Part shown: positions 16,287-24,590 of the stretch, one piece after another
Numbering within the stretch: position 1 is the stretch's first letter
Layout: every line of letters begins with the position of its first letter
Notes under the pieces: generated by a model
What the model was told of the DNA's origin: nothing
Database searches by the model: none
What the model saw: only the letters and a program-made list of their open reading frames with translations
Made by a program: the position numbers and the translations under genes
Source: Lachnospiraceae bacterium
Lineage (GTDB): Bacteria; Bacillota; Clostridia; Lachnospirales; Lachnospiraceae
Direction of reading: 5' to 3'
DNA length: 38,503 nucleotides
Assembly (NCBI GenBank): GCA_017621815.1
Contig: JAGASK010000035.1
Coordinates: 1-38,503, forward strand

Positions 16287-17543
16287 TTATCTCTTGAATA
16301 ATACTTCCTCTTCATATTGCTTAACAGCGTCAAACCAGCTTCTGTCCGCAACAACGCCGCACTGCCTGCAGTATTCCTCCCAGACAGCTCCGAAAGGATA
16401 TGTTTTCATGTCCTCCTGCAGCATCATCAGCTCCGTCAGGCGGTTTTCATCCTGGAGCTTCTTAAATTCCTCATTGGGCGTACAAAGCGCGGAAAGCAGA
16501 GCCTTCTGCCAGCTGCGGAAGCCTACCACCCAGGCTGACACTCTGTTAATGCCTGCGTCAAAATAGTCAAGTGCCATATAGACACGACCAAGAGCATCAT
16601 TTCTTACGATTTCCTTAGCCATCTCCTTTGTTTCGTCATCGAAAAGCACTACATGGTCGCTGTCCCAGCGTACGGGCCTTGTAATATGCAGGGCAATTTC
16701 AGGGAAGAAACAAAGCAGGGCAGGAATCTTATCGGAAACCACCTCTGTGGGATGATAATGTCCGTTATCCATTAAGGGAAGGCAGCCTTCATGAGTTGCC
16801 GCAAAGGTCAGCGTAAATTCCGCGCTTCCTGCCGTATAGGATTCCACGCCGATTCCGAACACCTTGGATTCCACGCAGGGCTTTACCAGATTTTTATCAT
16901 AAGGCTCAGATAAAATCTGCTCTATGGAATCCTTGTAGCGGAGCCTCGGTCCCATACGGTCAGCCGGAATATCCTTATATCCGTCCCCAATCCAGATATT
17001 CATAACGCAGGGTACTCCTGTTTCCTTTGCAAAATATTCCGAAATGCGGATACATGCCTTTCCGTGGTCAATCCAGAATTTCCTCGTTTCTTCATCGGGA
17101 CTGGTAAGTGTAAGGCCGTCCTTTACCTTATCATGGGAAAAGAAGGTGGGATTAAAATCAATTCCCATATTTCTTTCCCTGGCAAAAGCTACCCATTTGG
17201 CAAAATGCTTCGGCTCAAGCTTATCCCTGTCAACATATTCGCCCTCTTCAAAAATGGCATAGCTTGCATGAAGGTTCAGCTTCTTTTTACCGGGCATCAT
17301 CTGAAGCGCCTTGTCCATATCCTGCATCAGCTCTTCGGGAGTTCTTGCCTTGCCCGGATAATTTCCGGTTGCCTGAATGCCTCCTGTCAAAGGGCCGTCA
17401 TGGTCAAAACCGGTTACATCATCTCCCTGCCAGCAGTGAAGGGATACGGGAATTTCCTTTAATGCAGCTATTGCGGCATCTGTATCCACTCCTGCTCCCG
17501 CATACATTTCCTTTGCCGCTTCATATCTTTCTTTCTGTGTCAT
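16287..17543 (-). CDS. rhaA: L-rhamnose isomerase
   Basis: RhaA interconverts L-rhamnose and L-rhamnulose in the first intracellular step of rhamnose breakdown. The 418 residues match the E. coli-type family. Recognisable parts are VSLHCWQGDDVTGFD near the N-terminus, GIDFNPTFFSH in the barrel, and LMDNGHYHPTE and RPVRWDSDHV, which carry metal and substrate ligands (Asp, His). AAGAGG precedes the ATG. It sits between rhaB and rhaD with gaps of about 109 and 95 bp, all in one direction, under the AraC regulator at 19150. Confidence 0.95.
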   Translation of the reverse strand: MTQKERYEAAKEMYAGAGVDTDAAIAALKEIPVSLHCWQGDDVTGFDHDGPLTGGIQATGNYPGKARTPEELMQDMDKALQMMPGKKKLNLHASYAIFEEGEYVDRDKLEPKHFAKWVAFARERNMGIDFNPTFFSHDKVKDGLTLTSPDEETRKFWIDHGKACIRISEYFAKETGVPCVMNIWIGDGYKDIPADRMGPRLRYKDSIEQILSEPYDKNLVKPCVESKVFGIGVESYTAGSAEFTLTFAATHEGCLPLMDNGHYHPTEVVSDKIPALLCFFPEIALHITRPVRWDSDHVVLFDDETKEMAKEIVRNDALGRVYMALDYFDAGINRVSAWVVGFRSWQKALLSALCTPNEEFKKLQDENRLTELMMLQEDMKTYPFGAVWEEYCRQCGVVADRSWFDAVKQYEEEVLFKR

Positions 17544-17652
17544 GTTTACCTCTTTTCTGCGCTTACCTGCGCTAAATTTTTGCTATTACAGGTCTGCAAT
17601 TCTTCCGAATCTGCCGGACCATTTATTTTTTATATCAAATCCGTCTGATACT

Positions 17653-19059
17653 TCACTTTTCCGGCTCATATTTCCGAATGGGGAAAGATGCAAAAATCCT
17701 TTCCCTTGCATCCTTAAGACTTTCAAGCTCTCCTCCTGCAATCATCTGTGCGGAAATATTCCCGATAGCAGTAGCCTCAGTAGGTCCTGTATAAACCGTA
17801 ACCCCTGCCGCATCCGCCGTAAGACGGTTCAGGTAATCCGCATTGGCTCCGCCGCCCACAATATGAATGCAGTCGTAATACTTGCCTGTCATTGTCTCAA
17901 TTTCCTTTTTGGTATCCGCATAGCACTTGGCCAGACTGTTGTAAATAACAGCAGCTGTCTGCGCAATTCCTTCCGGCACCTGCTGTCCTGATTCCCTGCA
18001 GGCGGCCTTTACTTCCTCCGTCATATTGGCAGGAGCAAGAAATCTGTCATCATTGCAGTTTACCAATGATGTAATTTCACATTTTGACGCCATGTCACAT
18101 ATTTCACCAAAGCTTAAATCTTGGCCGATTTCCTTTTTTACGGACTGAATCATCCAAAGTCCCATAATATTTTTCAAATACCGGAACCTGTAATCATAAC
18201 CGCCCTCGTTGGTCAGATTATGACTTCTGCTTTCTTCGCTGCAGTCCGCCTTTAAAAGCTCCGTCCCCATAAGCGACCAGGTTCCCGAACTGATGTAAAG
18301 CACGTCATCCCCCTCAGCGGGCACTGCCATAACGGCAGAACCTGTGTCATGAGTTGCCGGAAGCACCACCTTACAGGAATAGCCGATTTCTTCTGCTATT
18401 TCCTCTTTTAAACAGCCAAGCTCCGTTCCCGGCATCTGAATCTTTTGAAAAATGCAGGCCGGATACCCCAGCCTGTCAATCAATTCCATATCCCAATCCT
18501 TTGTTTCGGGATTGACCAGCTGGGTTGTGGTCGCATTGGTGTATTCTGCCGCCGCTTTTCCTGTCAGCAGAAAATTAAAATAATCGGGAATCATCAGCAT
18601 TTTATCTGCCCTTTGCAGTTCTTCAGGCTTTTTTTCCTTCAGCGCCATCAGCTGATAAACTGTATTGAACATCTGCTTCTGAATTCCGGTTCTTTCATAC
18701 AAATCCTTTTCCGGAATGCTTTCATAAACCTTTTTATCCATTTCTTTGGTACGGTCATCCCGGTAAGCCACCGCATTTCCGATTCTGTTATCCTCTTTAT
18801 CAAGAAGCACAAAATCCACCGCCCAGGTATCAATTCCCATGGAAACAGGTATTTTGGAAAGCTCCTTACACTTTTTCATTCCTGTCTTAATTTCCGCAAA
18901 GAGACGGTCTGCGTCCCAGACCTTTTCCCCCTGCTTTTCTTCCATTCCATTGGGGAAACGGTAAATCTCTTCCAGAATCATTTTCCCGTCTTCTTTATGG
19001 GCTAACATATGCCTCCCGCTGGATGCCCCGATATCCACCGCCAGATAATACTTCTCCAT
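17653..19059 (-). CDS. rhaB: Rhamnulokinase (FGGY family)
   Basis: RhaB phosphorylates L-rhamnulose to L-rhamnulose-1-phosphate with ATP. It has 468 residues from the ATG at 19059, chosen because GGGCGGGG precedes it and the family begins with MEKYYLAVDIGASSGRH. A longer in-frame start at 19128 would add 23 residues unlike the family. The N-terminal ATPase fold also shows MGIDTWAVDFVLLD. The C-terminal lobe has ISSGTWSLMG and HIVGGGANADYLNRL, the typical FGGY nucleotide-site pattern. It is the first enzyme gene of the cluster, immediately after the regulator, whose terminator separates them, so rhaB probably has its own promoter in 19060-19120. Confidence 0.93.
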   Translation of the reverse strand: MEKYYLAVDIGASSGRHMLAHKEDGKMILEEIYRFPNGMEEKQGEKVWDADRLFAEIKTGMKKCKELSKIPVSMGIDTWAVDFVLLDKEDNRIGNAVAYRDDRTKEMDKKVYESIPEKDLYERTGIQKQMFNTVYQLMALKEKKPEELQRADKMLMIPDYFNFLLTGKAAAEYTNATTTQLVNPETKDWDMELIDRLGYPACIFQKIQMPGTELGCLKEEIAEEIGYSCKVVLPATHDTGSAVMAVPAEGDDVLYISSGTWSLMGTELLKADCSEESRSHNLTNEGGYDYRFRYLKNIMGLWMIQSVKKEIGQDLSFGEICDMASKCEITSLVNCNDDRFLAPANMTEEVKAACRESGQQVPEGIAQTAAVIYNSLAKCYADTKKEIETMTGKYYDCIHIVGGGANADYLNRLTADAAGVTVYTGPTEATAIGNISAQMIAGGELESLKDARERIFASFPIRKYEPEK

Positions 19060-19115
19060 TCGCCCCGCCCTTTCTTTCCATTTTATTATCTTTATTTTAA
19101 GAAAAATCCGGGCAT

Positions 19116-19149
19116 AAAAAAAGAACACCTTTTGTTTAAAAAAGTGTCC
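19116..19149 (-). terminator. Intrinsic terminator of the araC-type regulator gene
   Basis: On the minus strand GGACAC pairs with GTGTTC (one G-U pair), then TTTT pairs with AAAA across a bulged G, followed by a run of seven T. It begins directly after the regulator stop codon and ends before rhaB, so it would uncouple the regulator from the structural genes. Confidence 0.8.
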
Positions 19150-20130
19150 TTATTTGCCAGTCACTCTGTACTTTCTCGGCGTCATCCCATACTTTTTCTG
19201 AAATATCCTGTGAAAATAACTCAGATTATCATATCCTACCGAGAGCCCCACATCCATAACGGACATTCCTGTATGTTCCAAGAGGTAAGCCGCCTGATTT
19301 AAACGCTTTTCCTGTACAAGCTCCGTGTAATTGCACCCGGTCAGCTTCTTAATTTCTTTGGAAAGCCAGTAAACATCATAATTTAAAAGTCCGGCAAGGC
19401 AGGTCAGCTCTCCGTCCCGGTAATTTTCCTCAATATACCCCAGCACATCAATCACCAGTTTCCGGCTCCGGTTCTCTGTATTTGTCTCCATGCGGTCCAT
19501 ATGATTCATGAGCTGAAGGAACAAAAGCCCCATAGTAGCCTGATTGATACTCCGTTTATTAGGCTGCCTGTTCCAGATAGTCCATATCAGATTCTCCAGA
19601 AGATTCTGAATCGGAAGCACATCCGCCACTTTAAAATGCATATAGCCTGCGCCCTTATTTTCCCCTCTCAGGCAATCCACTACAAAATCCCGGAGAAGAT
19701 TTTTTTCCTCTCCTATCATTTTAAGGCTGTAATCAAAAAATTCCGGCAGAATAATAAAATTTACCGCGATATCTTCTTCAGACGCCGGATAGATTTCCTG
19801 CAGCGCCTTCTGATTCAAAAACAGCAGCTCCCCCTCCTGTAAAATGACATCCTCCCCGTCAATCACATGATGGGTTTGGCCGGCGCACATATAAATTACC
19901 TCTATGTAGTTATGGGTATGCCTTGGAAAATGAACAAATCTCGTATGGGGACGGACCTGTATCAGCTTTCCTTCATCTAACAGCTTTGCGGCATCAATAA
20001 CATTGGCATCCTTACCCTCCGTATCGTCAGACATATACAGTTCTCTTTCGATTCCCGTCTGCCCGTTTAAAATCCGCTCTTCTTCCTTTGTAATTTTTTT
20101 AAGTTCCCTGTACAATTCTTCTGAAATCAA
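19150..20130 (-). CDS. AraC-family regulator of the rhamnose cluster
   Basis: A 326-residue regulator. The cupin-like sensor domain (about 50-150) shows RFVHFPRHTHNYIEVIYM. The C-terminal double helix-turn-helix (about 225-325) ends with YFHRIFQKKYGMTPRKYRV. Its place next to rhaB, rhaA, rhaD and fucO makes it the likely rhamnose-responsive activator, analogous to RhaS/RhaR but not assignable to either. The first codon appears to be TTG, with AAAGGG about 10 nt upstream. The next in-frame ATG would drop 32 residues and has a poorer ribosome binding site. Its promoter (20151-20178) abuts a divergent promoter and coincides with a 12-bp tandem repeat that could be an autoregulatory site. Confidence 0.88.
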   Translation of the reverse strand: MISEELYRELKKITKEEERILNGQTGIERELYMSDDTEGKDANVIDAAKLLDEGKLIQVRPHTRFVHFPRHTHNYIEVIYMCAGQTHHVIDGEDVILQEGELLFLNQKALQEIYPASEEDIAVNFIILPEFFDYSLKMIGEEKNLLRDFVVDCLRGENKGAGYMHFKVADVLPIQNLLENLIWTIWNRQPNKRSINQATMGLLFLQLMNHMDRMETNTENRSRKLVIDVLGYIEENYRDGELTCLAGLLNYDVYWLSKEIKKLTGCNYTELVQEKRLNQAAYLLEHTGMSVMDVGLSVGYDNLSYFHRIFQKKYGMTPRKYRVTGK

Positions 20131-20150
20131 GATTTTTCATCCCTTTTACA

Positions 20151-20178
20151 ATAATATTTCTTTCAATATTTCTTTCAA
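20151..20178 (-). promoter_or_regulatory. Promoter of the rhamnose regulator gene
   Basis: On the minus strand TTGAAA (20178-20173) and TATTAT (20156-20151) are separated by 16 bp, 5/6 matches each. The implied leader is about 14 nt and contains the AAAGGG before the TTG start. The -35 element directly abuts the -35 element of the opposite promoter at 20179. Confidence 0.6.
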
Positions 20179-20179
20179 T
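20156..20179. repeat. Perfect 12-bp tandem repeat in a divergent promoter
   Basis: ATTTCTTTCAAT is repeated head to tail at 20156-20167 and 20168-20179. It covers the spacer and -35 of the regulator promoter and touches the -35 of the opposite promoter. Such a repeat could bind the AraC-type regulator or be a simple duplication. Confidence 0.6.
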
Positions 20180-20207
20180 TGACGAATGACAGATTTGTGT
20201 ATACAAT
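20179..20207 (+). promoter_or_regulatory. Promoter of the truncated TSUP transporter gene
   Basis: TTGACG (20179-20184) and TACAAT (20202-20207) are 17 bp apart, each matching the consensus at 5 of 6 positions. Transcription would start near 20214 and give a leader of about 90 nt before the ATG at 20305. Confidence 0.7.
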
Positions 20208-20223
20208 AATACCGAACACTGAC

Positions 20224-20284
20224 CGCAGAGCGGGTCTGCTTATCGGACCGAATGCCGATGCGCTCTGTGTATCGTCTTATCGGA
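20224..20284 (+). promoter_or_regulatory. Structured leader RNA with a possible alternative fold
   Basis: A 9-bp stem (20224-20232 with 20261-20269, one G-U pair) encloses two mutually exclusive small stems: GGTC/GACC (33-36 with 46-49 of the 20200s) and ATCGG/CCGAT (20242-20246 with 20255-20259). CTTATCGGA occurs at both 20239-20247 and 20276-20284, so the second copy, 7 nt before GCGAGG, can also pair with CCGAT. This looks like a switch. It matches no riboswitch class I can recall. Confidence 0.4.
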
Positions 20285-20304
20285 TAAAAAGCGAGGTATC
20301 AGCT

Positions 20305-20772
20305 ATGCAGGTTTCCCTATCCATGTTTCTGATTGTATGCCCACTGGTCTTTTTAGCCAGCTTCGTAGATGCCATTGCCGGCGGCGGAGGCTTAATTTCA
20401 CTTCCCGCCTATCTACTTGCAGGAGTTCCCATTCACAATGCCATCGGGACAAACAAGCTTTCCTCCTGCATCGGAACCACCGTTTCCACCATCCGCTACT
20501 GCAGGAATAAATATGCAGACTTGGCAAGCGCTGTTCCTTCCGTGATTACCGCCCTTATCGGTTCCTCCATAGGCGCCCGTTTAAGCCTGTCCATCAGCGA
20601 AAAGCTGCTGCAATACCTGTTGATCCTTATTCTTCCCTTCACCCCTTATTTTGTTATAAAGAAAAAAACTTTTACCGATGCTGCTTTAACACAAATGAAA
20701 CGCAGCCTTGTCATCTTTTCTTCCAACCTTGCCGCTCTTTTTATAAAAGTTATCTGCCAGACCCTTGCCTAA
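20305..20772 (+). pseudogene. TSUP (TauE/SafE) family transporter, truncated
   Basis: The 155-residue product starts like a normal TSUP anion or small-organic-acid transporter: FVDAIAGGGGLISLPAYLLAG followed by IGTNKLSSCIGTTVST. Full-length relatives have about 250 residues and a second half opening with a GFYDGFFGPGTG-like repeat. Here that second repeat is absent. After KRSLVIF the text jumps to SNLAAL, which resembles a point deep in the second half, and ends soon after. An internal deletion of roughly 60-70 codons plus loss of the C-terminus is the simplest reading. The ATG at 20305 has GCGAGG upstream; a longer in-frame start at 20179 would lie inside the promoter. The stop overlaps the convergent pepT stop by 4 bp. 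Promoter and leader look intact. Confidence 0.75.
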
Positions 20773-21995
20773 TCCTGCTTTGCAGCAAGTGTCAGCAATA
20801 TATCCACAATTTTTTCCATGGAATCCGCACAAACATATTCAAATCTCCCATGGAAGTTATGCCCTCCCGTACAGAGATTCGGACAGGGCAGCCCCATAAA
20901 TGAAAGCCTTGCACCGTCAGTGCCGCCTCTGATCGGCACCACAACAGGACATACATCATTTTCTTCCATTGCCGCTTTCGCATTCTCAATCAAATGCATA
21001 TGCTGCTCAATAATCTCTTTCATATTATAGTAGGAATCCTTCATATCGATTACTACAGTACCTTCCCCGTACTTTTCATTCATGTAGTTCCCTATCCTTA
21101 AAAAGAATTTCTTCTTTTCTTCAAATTTTTCTTTGGAATGGTCCCTGATAATATACTCGGAGGAAGCTTTTTCCACGCTGCCCTGCAAAGCATCCAGATG
21201 ATAAAAGCCTTCATACTCTTCCGTGTACATGGGATTTTCAAACACCGGGAGCATATTCTGGAATTCCATGGCAAGCAAAAGCGCATTTACCATCTTGTTT
21301 TTTGCATCTCCGGGATGTACGCTTCTGCCGTTAAAAGTTACCCTGGCTCCTGCCGCATTGAAGTTTTCATATTCCAGCTCACCTAATTTACCGCCGTCCA
21401 CAGTATAAGCATAATCCGCTCCGAAAAGCTTTACATCAAAATAATCCGCTCCTGCTCCCACTTCTTCATCAGGAGTAAATCCAACCCTGATTTTACCATG
21501 GGCAATTTCCCTGTGGATAAGCAGATATTCCGCCATAGCCATAATCTCCGCTACCCCTGCCTTGTCGTCAGCGCCAAGGAGAGTTGTTCCGTCTGTAACA
21601 ATCAGCCTTTTTCCCGCATATTCGGAAAGTTCCGGAAAATCCTCCACCTTCATGATAATATTTTTTTCCTCATTCAGCAGAATATCCCTTCCGTCATAAT
21701 TTTCAATCATACGGGGCTTTACGTTTTCCCCGGTTACAGCAGGAGAAGTATCCATATGCGAAATAAATCCCAGCACCGGCTTATCCTCAAGCCCTTTTGT
21801 TGCAGGGACGGTAGCATACACGTAACAATGCTCCTTGTCATAAGTGATTTCCTCCGCTCCCATCTCTTCAAGCTCCTTTACAAGAAGCTTCGCCAGATTA
21901 TGCTGTTTTTCCGTAGTCGGGAAAGACATGCTGCTTTCATCCGACTGGGTATCAATCTTAACATAATTTAAAAACTTTTCTACGACCTTTGACAT
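20769..21995 (-). CDS. pepT: Peptidase T (tripeptide aminopeptidase)
   Basis: PepT removes the N-terminal residue from tripeptides in the cytoplasm. It is a dizinc M20 enzyme, here 408 residues. Zinc and catalytic motifs are [49 protein letters not shown] and [14 protein letters not shown] set the start at the ATG at 21995 ([12 protein letters not shown], as in the family), with AAGGA upstream. ATG codons at 22001 and a longer start at 22028 are in frame. It follows the AEC transporter gene by 38 bp and they may share a transcript. Confidence 0.92.
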   Translation of the reverse strand: MSKVVEKFLNYVKIDTQSDESSMSFPTTEKQHNLAKLLVKELEEMGAEEITYDKEHCYVYATVPATKGLEDKPVLGFISHMDTSPAVTGENVKPRMIENYDGRDILLNEEKNIIMKVEDFPELSEYAGKRLIVTDGTTLLGADDKAGVAEIMAMAEYLLIHREIAHGKIRVGFTPDEEVGAGADYFDVKLFGADYAYTVDGGKLGELEYENFNAAGARVTFNGRSVHPGDAKNKMVNALLLAMEFQNMLPVFENPMYTEEYEGFYHLDALQGSVEKASSEYIIRDHSKEKFEEKKKFFLRIGNYMNEKYGEGTVVIDMKDSYYNMKEIIEQHMHLIENAKAAMEENDVCPVVVPIRGGTDGARLSFMGLPCPNLCTGGHNFHGRFEYVCADSMEKIVDILLTLAAKQD

Positions 21996-22033
21996 ACTCA
22001 TTCCTTCTTTCCGTTTTATAACACTCAATATTT

Positions 22034-22951
22034 TTATCCTACAATCATGGACACAAGAGGCATAGTTGCCACCGACAAAATAGTTGTCAGCGCCACGCCC
22101 TTTGATGCCATTTCATAGTCTCCGTCATATTGCTGTGCCAGCATGGCTGTCATACTTCCCACCGGCGTTGCCAGCATTACCATACATACTCCGCAAATCA
22201 CATCATTATCCACCAACTGCCTGATAAGCAGTACGCCTGCTACAGGAATCACCAGCAGCTTAAGCGCTGAAAACAAAAGCAGCCTGCCATCCGTAAAAAG
22301 TTTTTTGATATTAATTGCGGCAAGGGATGCTCCTATAACCATCATGCTTAAAGGAGCTGTCAGATTGCTTAAATGGGTAACGGTAAGCTCCAGAAATTCA
22401 GGCACCGGAATTTGAAACAGATAAACAATAATAGTAATAATACAGGCAATTACTCCCACATTTAAGATTCTTTTAACTGAAAAGGATTCCCTCCAGTCAG
22501 TTTTTTCTCCGGTGGACATGGCTGCAACGCCGAAGGTGTAAATCAGAATATTATAGGGAATGGTAAACAATGCCGCATATAAAATGGCACTGCTCCCATA
22601 AAGTGCAGAAACTACAGGAAATCCCATAAAACCGATATTTGAAAAAATGGTCATTGCCTGATAAGTTCCCCGGCTTTTTTTATCCACCTTAAGCACTATG
22701 GGAATCAGCATTGCAAGAAGCAGCAGCACAGCATAAACTGCTATCACCAGACCTGCAATTAAAAGCAGCTCCTTTCCCTGAATTTTCCCTTCTCCCATAC
22801 ATCCTGTAAGAACCAGTGCAGGATTGGCAATGTTCACCACGATAGCAGAAAGCTTTTTGCTTACCTCATCCGTTATCATGCCCAGCTTATAGCACAAAAA
22901 TCCGATTCCCATCAAGATAAAAAGTACAATCATCTGCTGTAAAAGTAACAC
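22034..22951 (-). CDS. AEC-family (auxin efflux carrier type) transporter
   Basis: A 305-residue polytopic membrane protein with about ten hydrophobic segments in the two-fold AEC arrangement. The helix-breaking segments [11 protein letters not shown] in the first half and [16 protein letters not shown] in the second are typical crossing regions. Bacterial members carry malate, malonate or other small organic acids by secondary transport, sometimes amino acids or peptides. The substrate is not readable here. The start codon is GTG at 22951, with AAGGAG exactly 8 nt upstream; the next ATG (MIVLFIL) has no such site. Adjacent pepT may hint at peptide or amino acid metabolism but that is weak. 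Confidence 0.88.
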   Translation of the reverse strand: MLLLQQMIVLFILMGIGFLCYKLGMITDEVSKKLSAIVVNIANPALVLTGCMGEGKIQGKELLLIAGLVIAVYAVLLLLAMLIPIVLKVDKKSRGTYQAMTIFSNIGFMGFPVVSALYGSSAILYAALFTIPYNILIYTFGVAAMSTGEKTDWRESFSVKRILNVGVIACIITIIVYLFQIPVPEFLELTVTHLSNLTAPLSMMVIGASLAAINIKKLFTDGRLLLFSALKLLVIPVAGVLLIRQLVDNDVICGVCMVMLATPVGSMTAMLAQQYDGDYEMASKGVALTTILSVATMPLVSMIVG

Positions 22952-23059
22952 TTCCGTATCTCCTTTAATCCATATATTCCAAGGGCTCTTCTATAAAAAT
23001 ATTGTTAAGGAACCGCCTGTTTTATTGTTCTTTTCCGTTTCTCCTGTTATCTTTTATTT

Positions 23060-23089
23060 GTGAGCATAACTGCCTGGCTCGTTGCTCAC
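23060..23089 (+). other. Leader hairpin upstream of the 29-residue gene
   Basis: GTGAGCA (23060-23066) and TGCTCAC (23083-23089) form a perfect 7-bp stem with a 16-nt loop, ending 12 nt before the GGGAGG of the small gene. It has no T-run, so it is not an intrinsic terminator. I found no convincing promoter in 22952-23059. Confidence 0.45.
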
Positions 23090-23116
23090 AGAAACTAAAT
23101 TCCGGGAGGAAACACC

Positions 23117-23206
23117 ATGAATATTGATATTTTTTCTGTTACTGCCATTATTATTATTGTAGTTGGAGTCATTTGGGCATTTTATGAAGAAAACATCCGT
23201 AAATAA
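23117..23206 (+). CDS. 29-residue single-pass membrane peptide
   Basis: An ATG at 23117 opens a 30-codon frame ending in TAA at 23206. It is preceded by GGGAGGAAACACC, one of the best ribosome binding sites in the window, at ideal spacing. The peptide begins MNIDIFSVTA, continues with a run of Ile, Val and Gly that forms one membrane helix (about residues 9-23), and ends in the charged tail YEENIRK. The stop is 3 bp from the convergent ylmH stop. Nothing similar is in the neighbouring operons. Size and shape recall small membrane regulators of transporters or kinases, but I do not recognise the family and assign no function. Confidence 0.7.
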   Translation: MNIDIFSVTAIIIIVVGVIWAFYEENIRK

Positions 23207-23209
23207 TGC

Positions 23210-23971
23210 CTACTTTCTTCCATAAACAAGCACAGCGGCATTCAGCTTTCCTTTTTTGCTGATGCCCTGTTTTTCCGTGTAAATAAATTTCCCATATCCC
23301 CTGACACTGATTCTGTCACCGGGCTTTAGCAGCCGGCTGTTGTTTTCGCACAGCCTCCCATTTACAAATACTTTTTTCTGCCGGAAAAGCTCAATACTTT
23401 CACTGCGGGAAAGCCTGTACACCTTCGCCATTACTCCATCGATACGTTCTGATGCAGTCTGAATTTTTACCTCTGTCAAATCCTCCTGCCTTGTCACTGG
23501 AAAATCCTTCGTCTCTTCACACAAAATTGATGTATGTTTCACTTTACTTAAGTTTTCCATAATAAAAGGCGCAATACTCCTGCTGCAGAAAAGAAATCCC
23601 TGATTATCCTTCAGTATAATATCTCCCAAAGTGCTTCTGTCAATTCCGAGGTTCATCAATGCTCCGAGGAAGTCACGATGGCTTAAATCGTCTGCGAATT
23701 TCTGCTGCAGAGGTCTGATTTTAAGGCATACAATGGGAAATTCCTCTTCATAGCCAAATAATTCAGGGCTGCCAAAGCGTATCATCGCACGCTCCGCATC
23801 CTCGCTTCCCCCAAAGCACACTGCCGGAATAAAATCAAGCTCTTTCTCCATCTCATAAAAGCAGGATAAATCAGAAAGTCCCAGAAAACCTGTAAAGGTA
23901 TAAACATTATTCTGCCAAGCTTTCTCTGCTAATTCTTTCAACCGCTTTCTTAAAAGCTCATTTTCTTCCAT
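23210..23971 (-). CDS. ylmH: YlmH-type S4-domain RNA-binding protein
   Basis: A 253-residue protein. The N-terminal and central domains (about 1-170) are followed by an S4 RNA-binding domain (about 178-240) with RLSRSESIELFRQKKVFVNG and LLKPGDRISVRGYGKF. In Firmicutes YlmH usually lies beside division genes. Work in Bacillus links it to ribosome-associated rescue of stalled translation, a role I would transfer only as a family expectation. I chose the ATG at 23971 because AAGGAGGAGC precedes it. The in-frame start at 24055 would add 28 residues unlike the family. It lies 100 bp after the Imm1-like gene in the same direction. Its position here is outside the usual division cluster. Confidence 0.85.
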   Translation of the reverse strand: MEENELLRKRLKELAEKAWQNNVYTFTGFLGLSDLSCFYEMEKELDFIPAVCFGGSEDAERAMIRFGSPELFGYEEEFPIVCLKIRPLQQKFADDLSHRDFLGALMNLGIDRSTLGDIILKDNQGFLFCSRSIAPFIMENLSKVKHTSILCEETKDFPVTRQEDLTEVKIQTASERIDGVMAKVYRLSRSESIELFRQKKVFVNGRLCENNSRLLKPGDRISVRGYGKFIYTEKQGISKKGKLNAAVLVYGRK

Positions 23972-24071
23972 TGAAGCTCCTCCTTCCTGCCGGGCAGGGC
24001 TGTACCATTCAAACCGCAGATTATTATTACCTTTGACATGATTGCTTCCTTTCAAATTGTAAGTTATCGTT

Positions 24072-24494
24072 TCATATAGATTCTTCCCATTCTAAATCAG
24101 GATAAAGTTCTCCTGTCTTAGCAAAATGCAGGACACATTCCGCCGCCAGATTTAAATCATCCAGCGCATATCGCTTACAGACAGGGGATTGGCCACCGAT
24201 ATACACAGGGGCTTCTTCCTCTGATTCGGCTTGCCGGGTATTAACGGGCAGATACATATGGGTTTCTCCCAACTCATCCCACGTGTTGAAAGCAAGGGCT
24301 GCCCAGCCGTTTTCTACGTCCACCGTAAAAAAATCTTCCTCGCCGTATTGGTCAAGAGATAAGGCTGCACACCCGACCTGACGGTTTTTCCGAATAGCCT
24401 GCAGCAGCTGTTCTACCACGTTTAGCGTGACTTTATCTTCCTCATATACCCTGCTGTCAAAAGTAATAAAATGTATAGCTAAATTTTCTGCCAT
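24072..24494 (-). CDS. Imm1-like immunity-type protein (tentative)
   Basis: A 140-residue, acidic, soluble protein. The centre reads GWAALAFNTWDELGETHMYL and the end PVYIGGQSPVCKRYALDDL followed by AAECVLHFAKTGELYPDLEW. The closing pattern (small-residue strand, helix with AxxxxxxFxxTG, then a final xLEW) resembles Imm1-type immunity proteins, which bind polymorphic toxins. No toxin gene, WXG protein or secretion component is visible beside it. GAGAGGGAAT precedes the ATG at 24494. It is followed by ylmH and could share its transcript. Family assignment is from memory of the pattern and may be wrong; the conservative label is hypothetical protein. Confidence 0.55.
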   Translation of the reverse strand: MAENLAIHFITFDSRVYEEDKVTLNVVEQLLQAIRKNRQVGCAALSLDQYGEEDFFTVDVENGWAALAFNTWDELGETHMYLPVNTRQAESEEEAPVYIGGQSPVCKRYALDDLNLAAECVLHFAKTGELYPDLEWEESI

Positions 24495-24575
24495 AACAAT
24501 TCCCTCTCAATTTTAGTTTATCAACTTCTTGGGCATACACATTATAACACTCATTCATGAACTTTACCATCATAA

Positions 24576-24590
24576 TCCTGCTTCGCAGGA
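24576..24590. other. Compact 6-bp hairpin in the 276-bp gap before the GH2 gene
   Basis: TCCTGC-TTC-GCAGGA is a perfect 6-bp stem with a 3-nt loop. It lies about 80 bp upstream of the Imm1-like start and 180 bp upstream of the GH2 start. No T-run follows on either strand. The rest of 24495-24770 holds no gene or clear promoter that I can support. Confidence 0.4.

Noticed and set aside
20179-20304. Upstream extension of the TSUP reading frame by 42 codons
   Set aside because: It begins within the -35 element of a good promoter and reads through the structured leader; the ATG at 20305 has GCGAGG and the family N-terminus.
23060-23089. Possible intrinsic terminator before the 29-residue gene
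   Set aside because: A good stem but no T-run on either strand, so I list it only as a leader hairpin.
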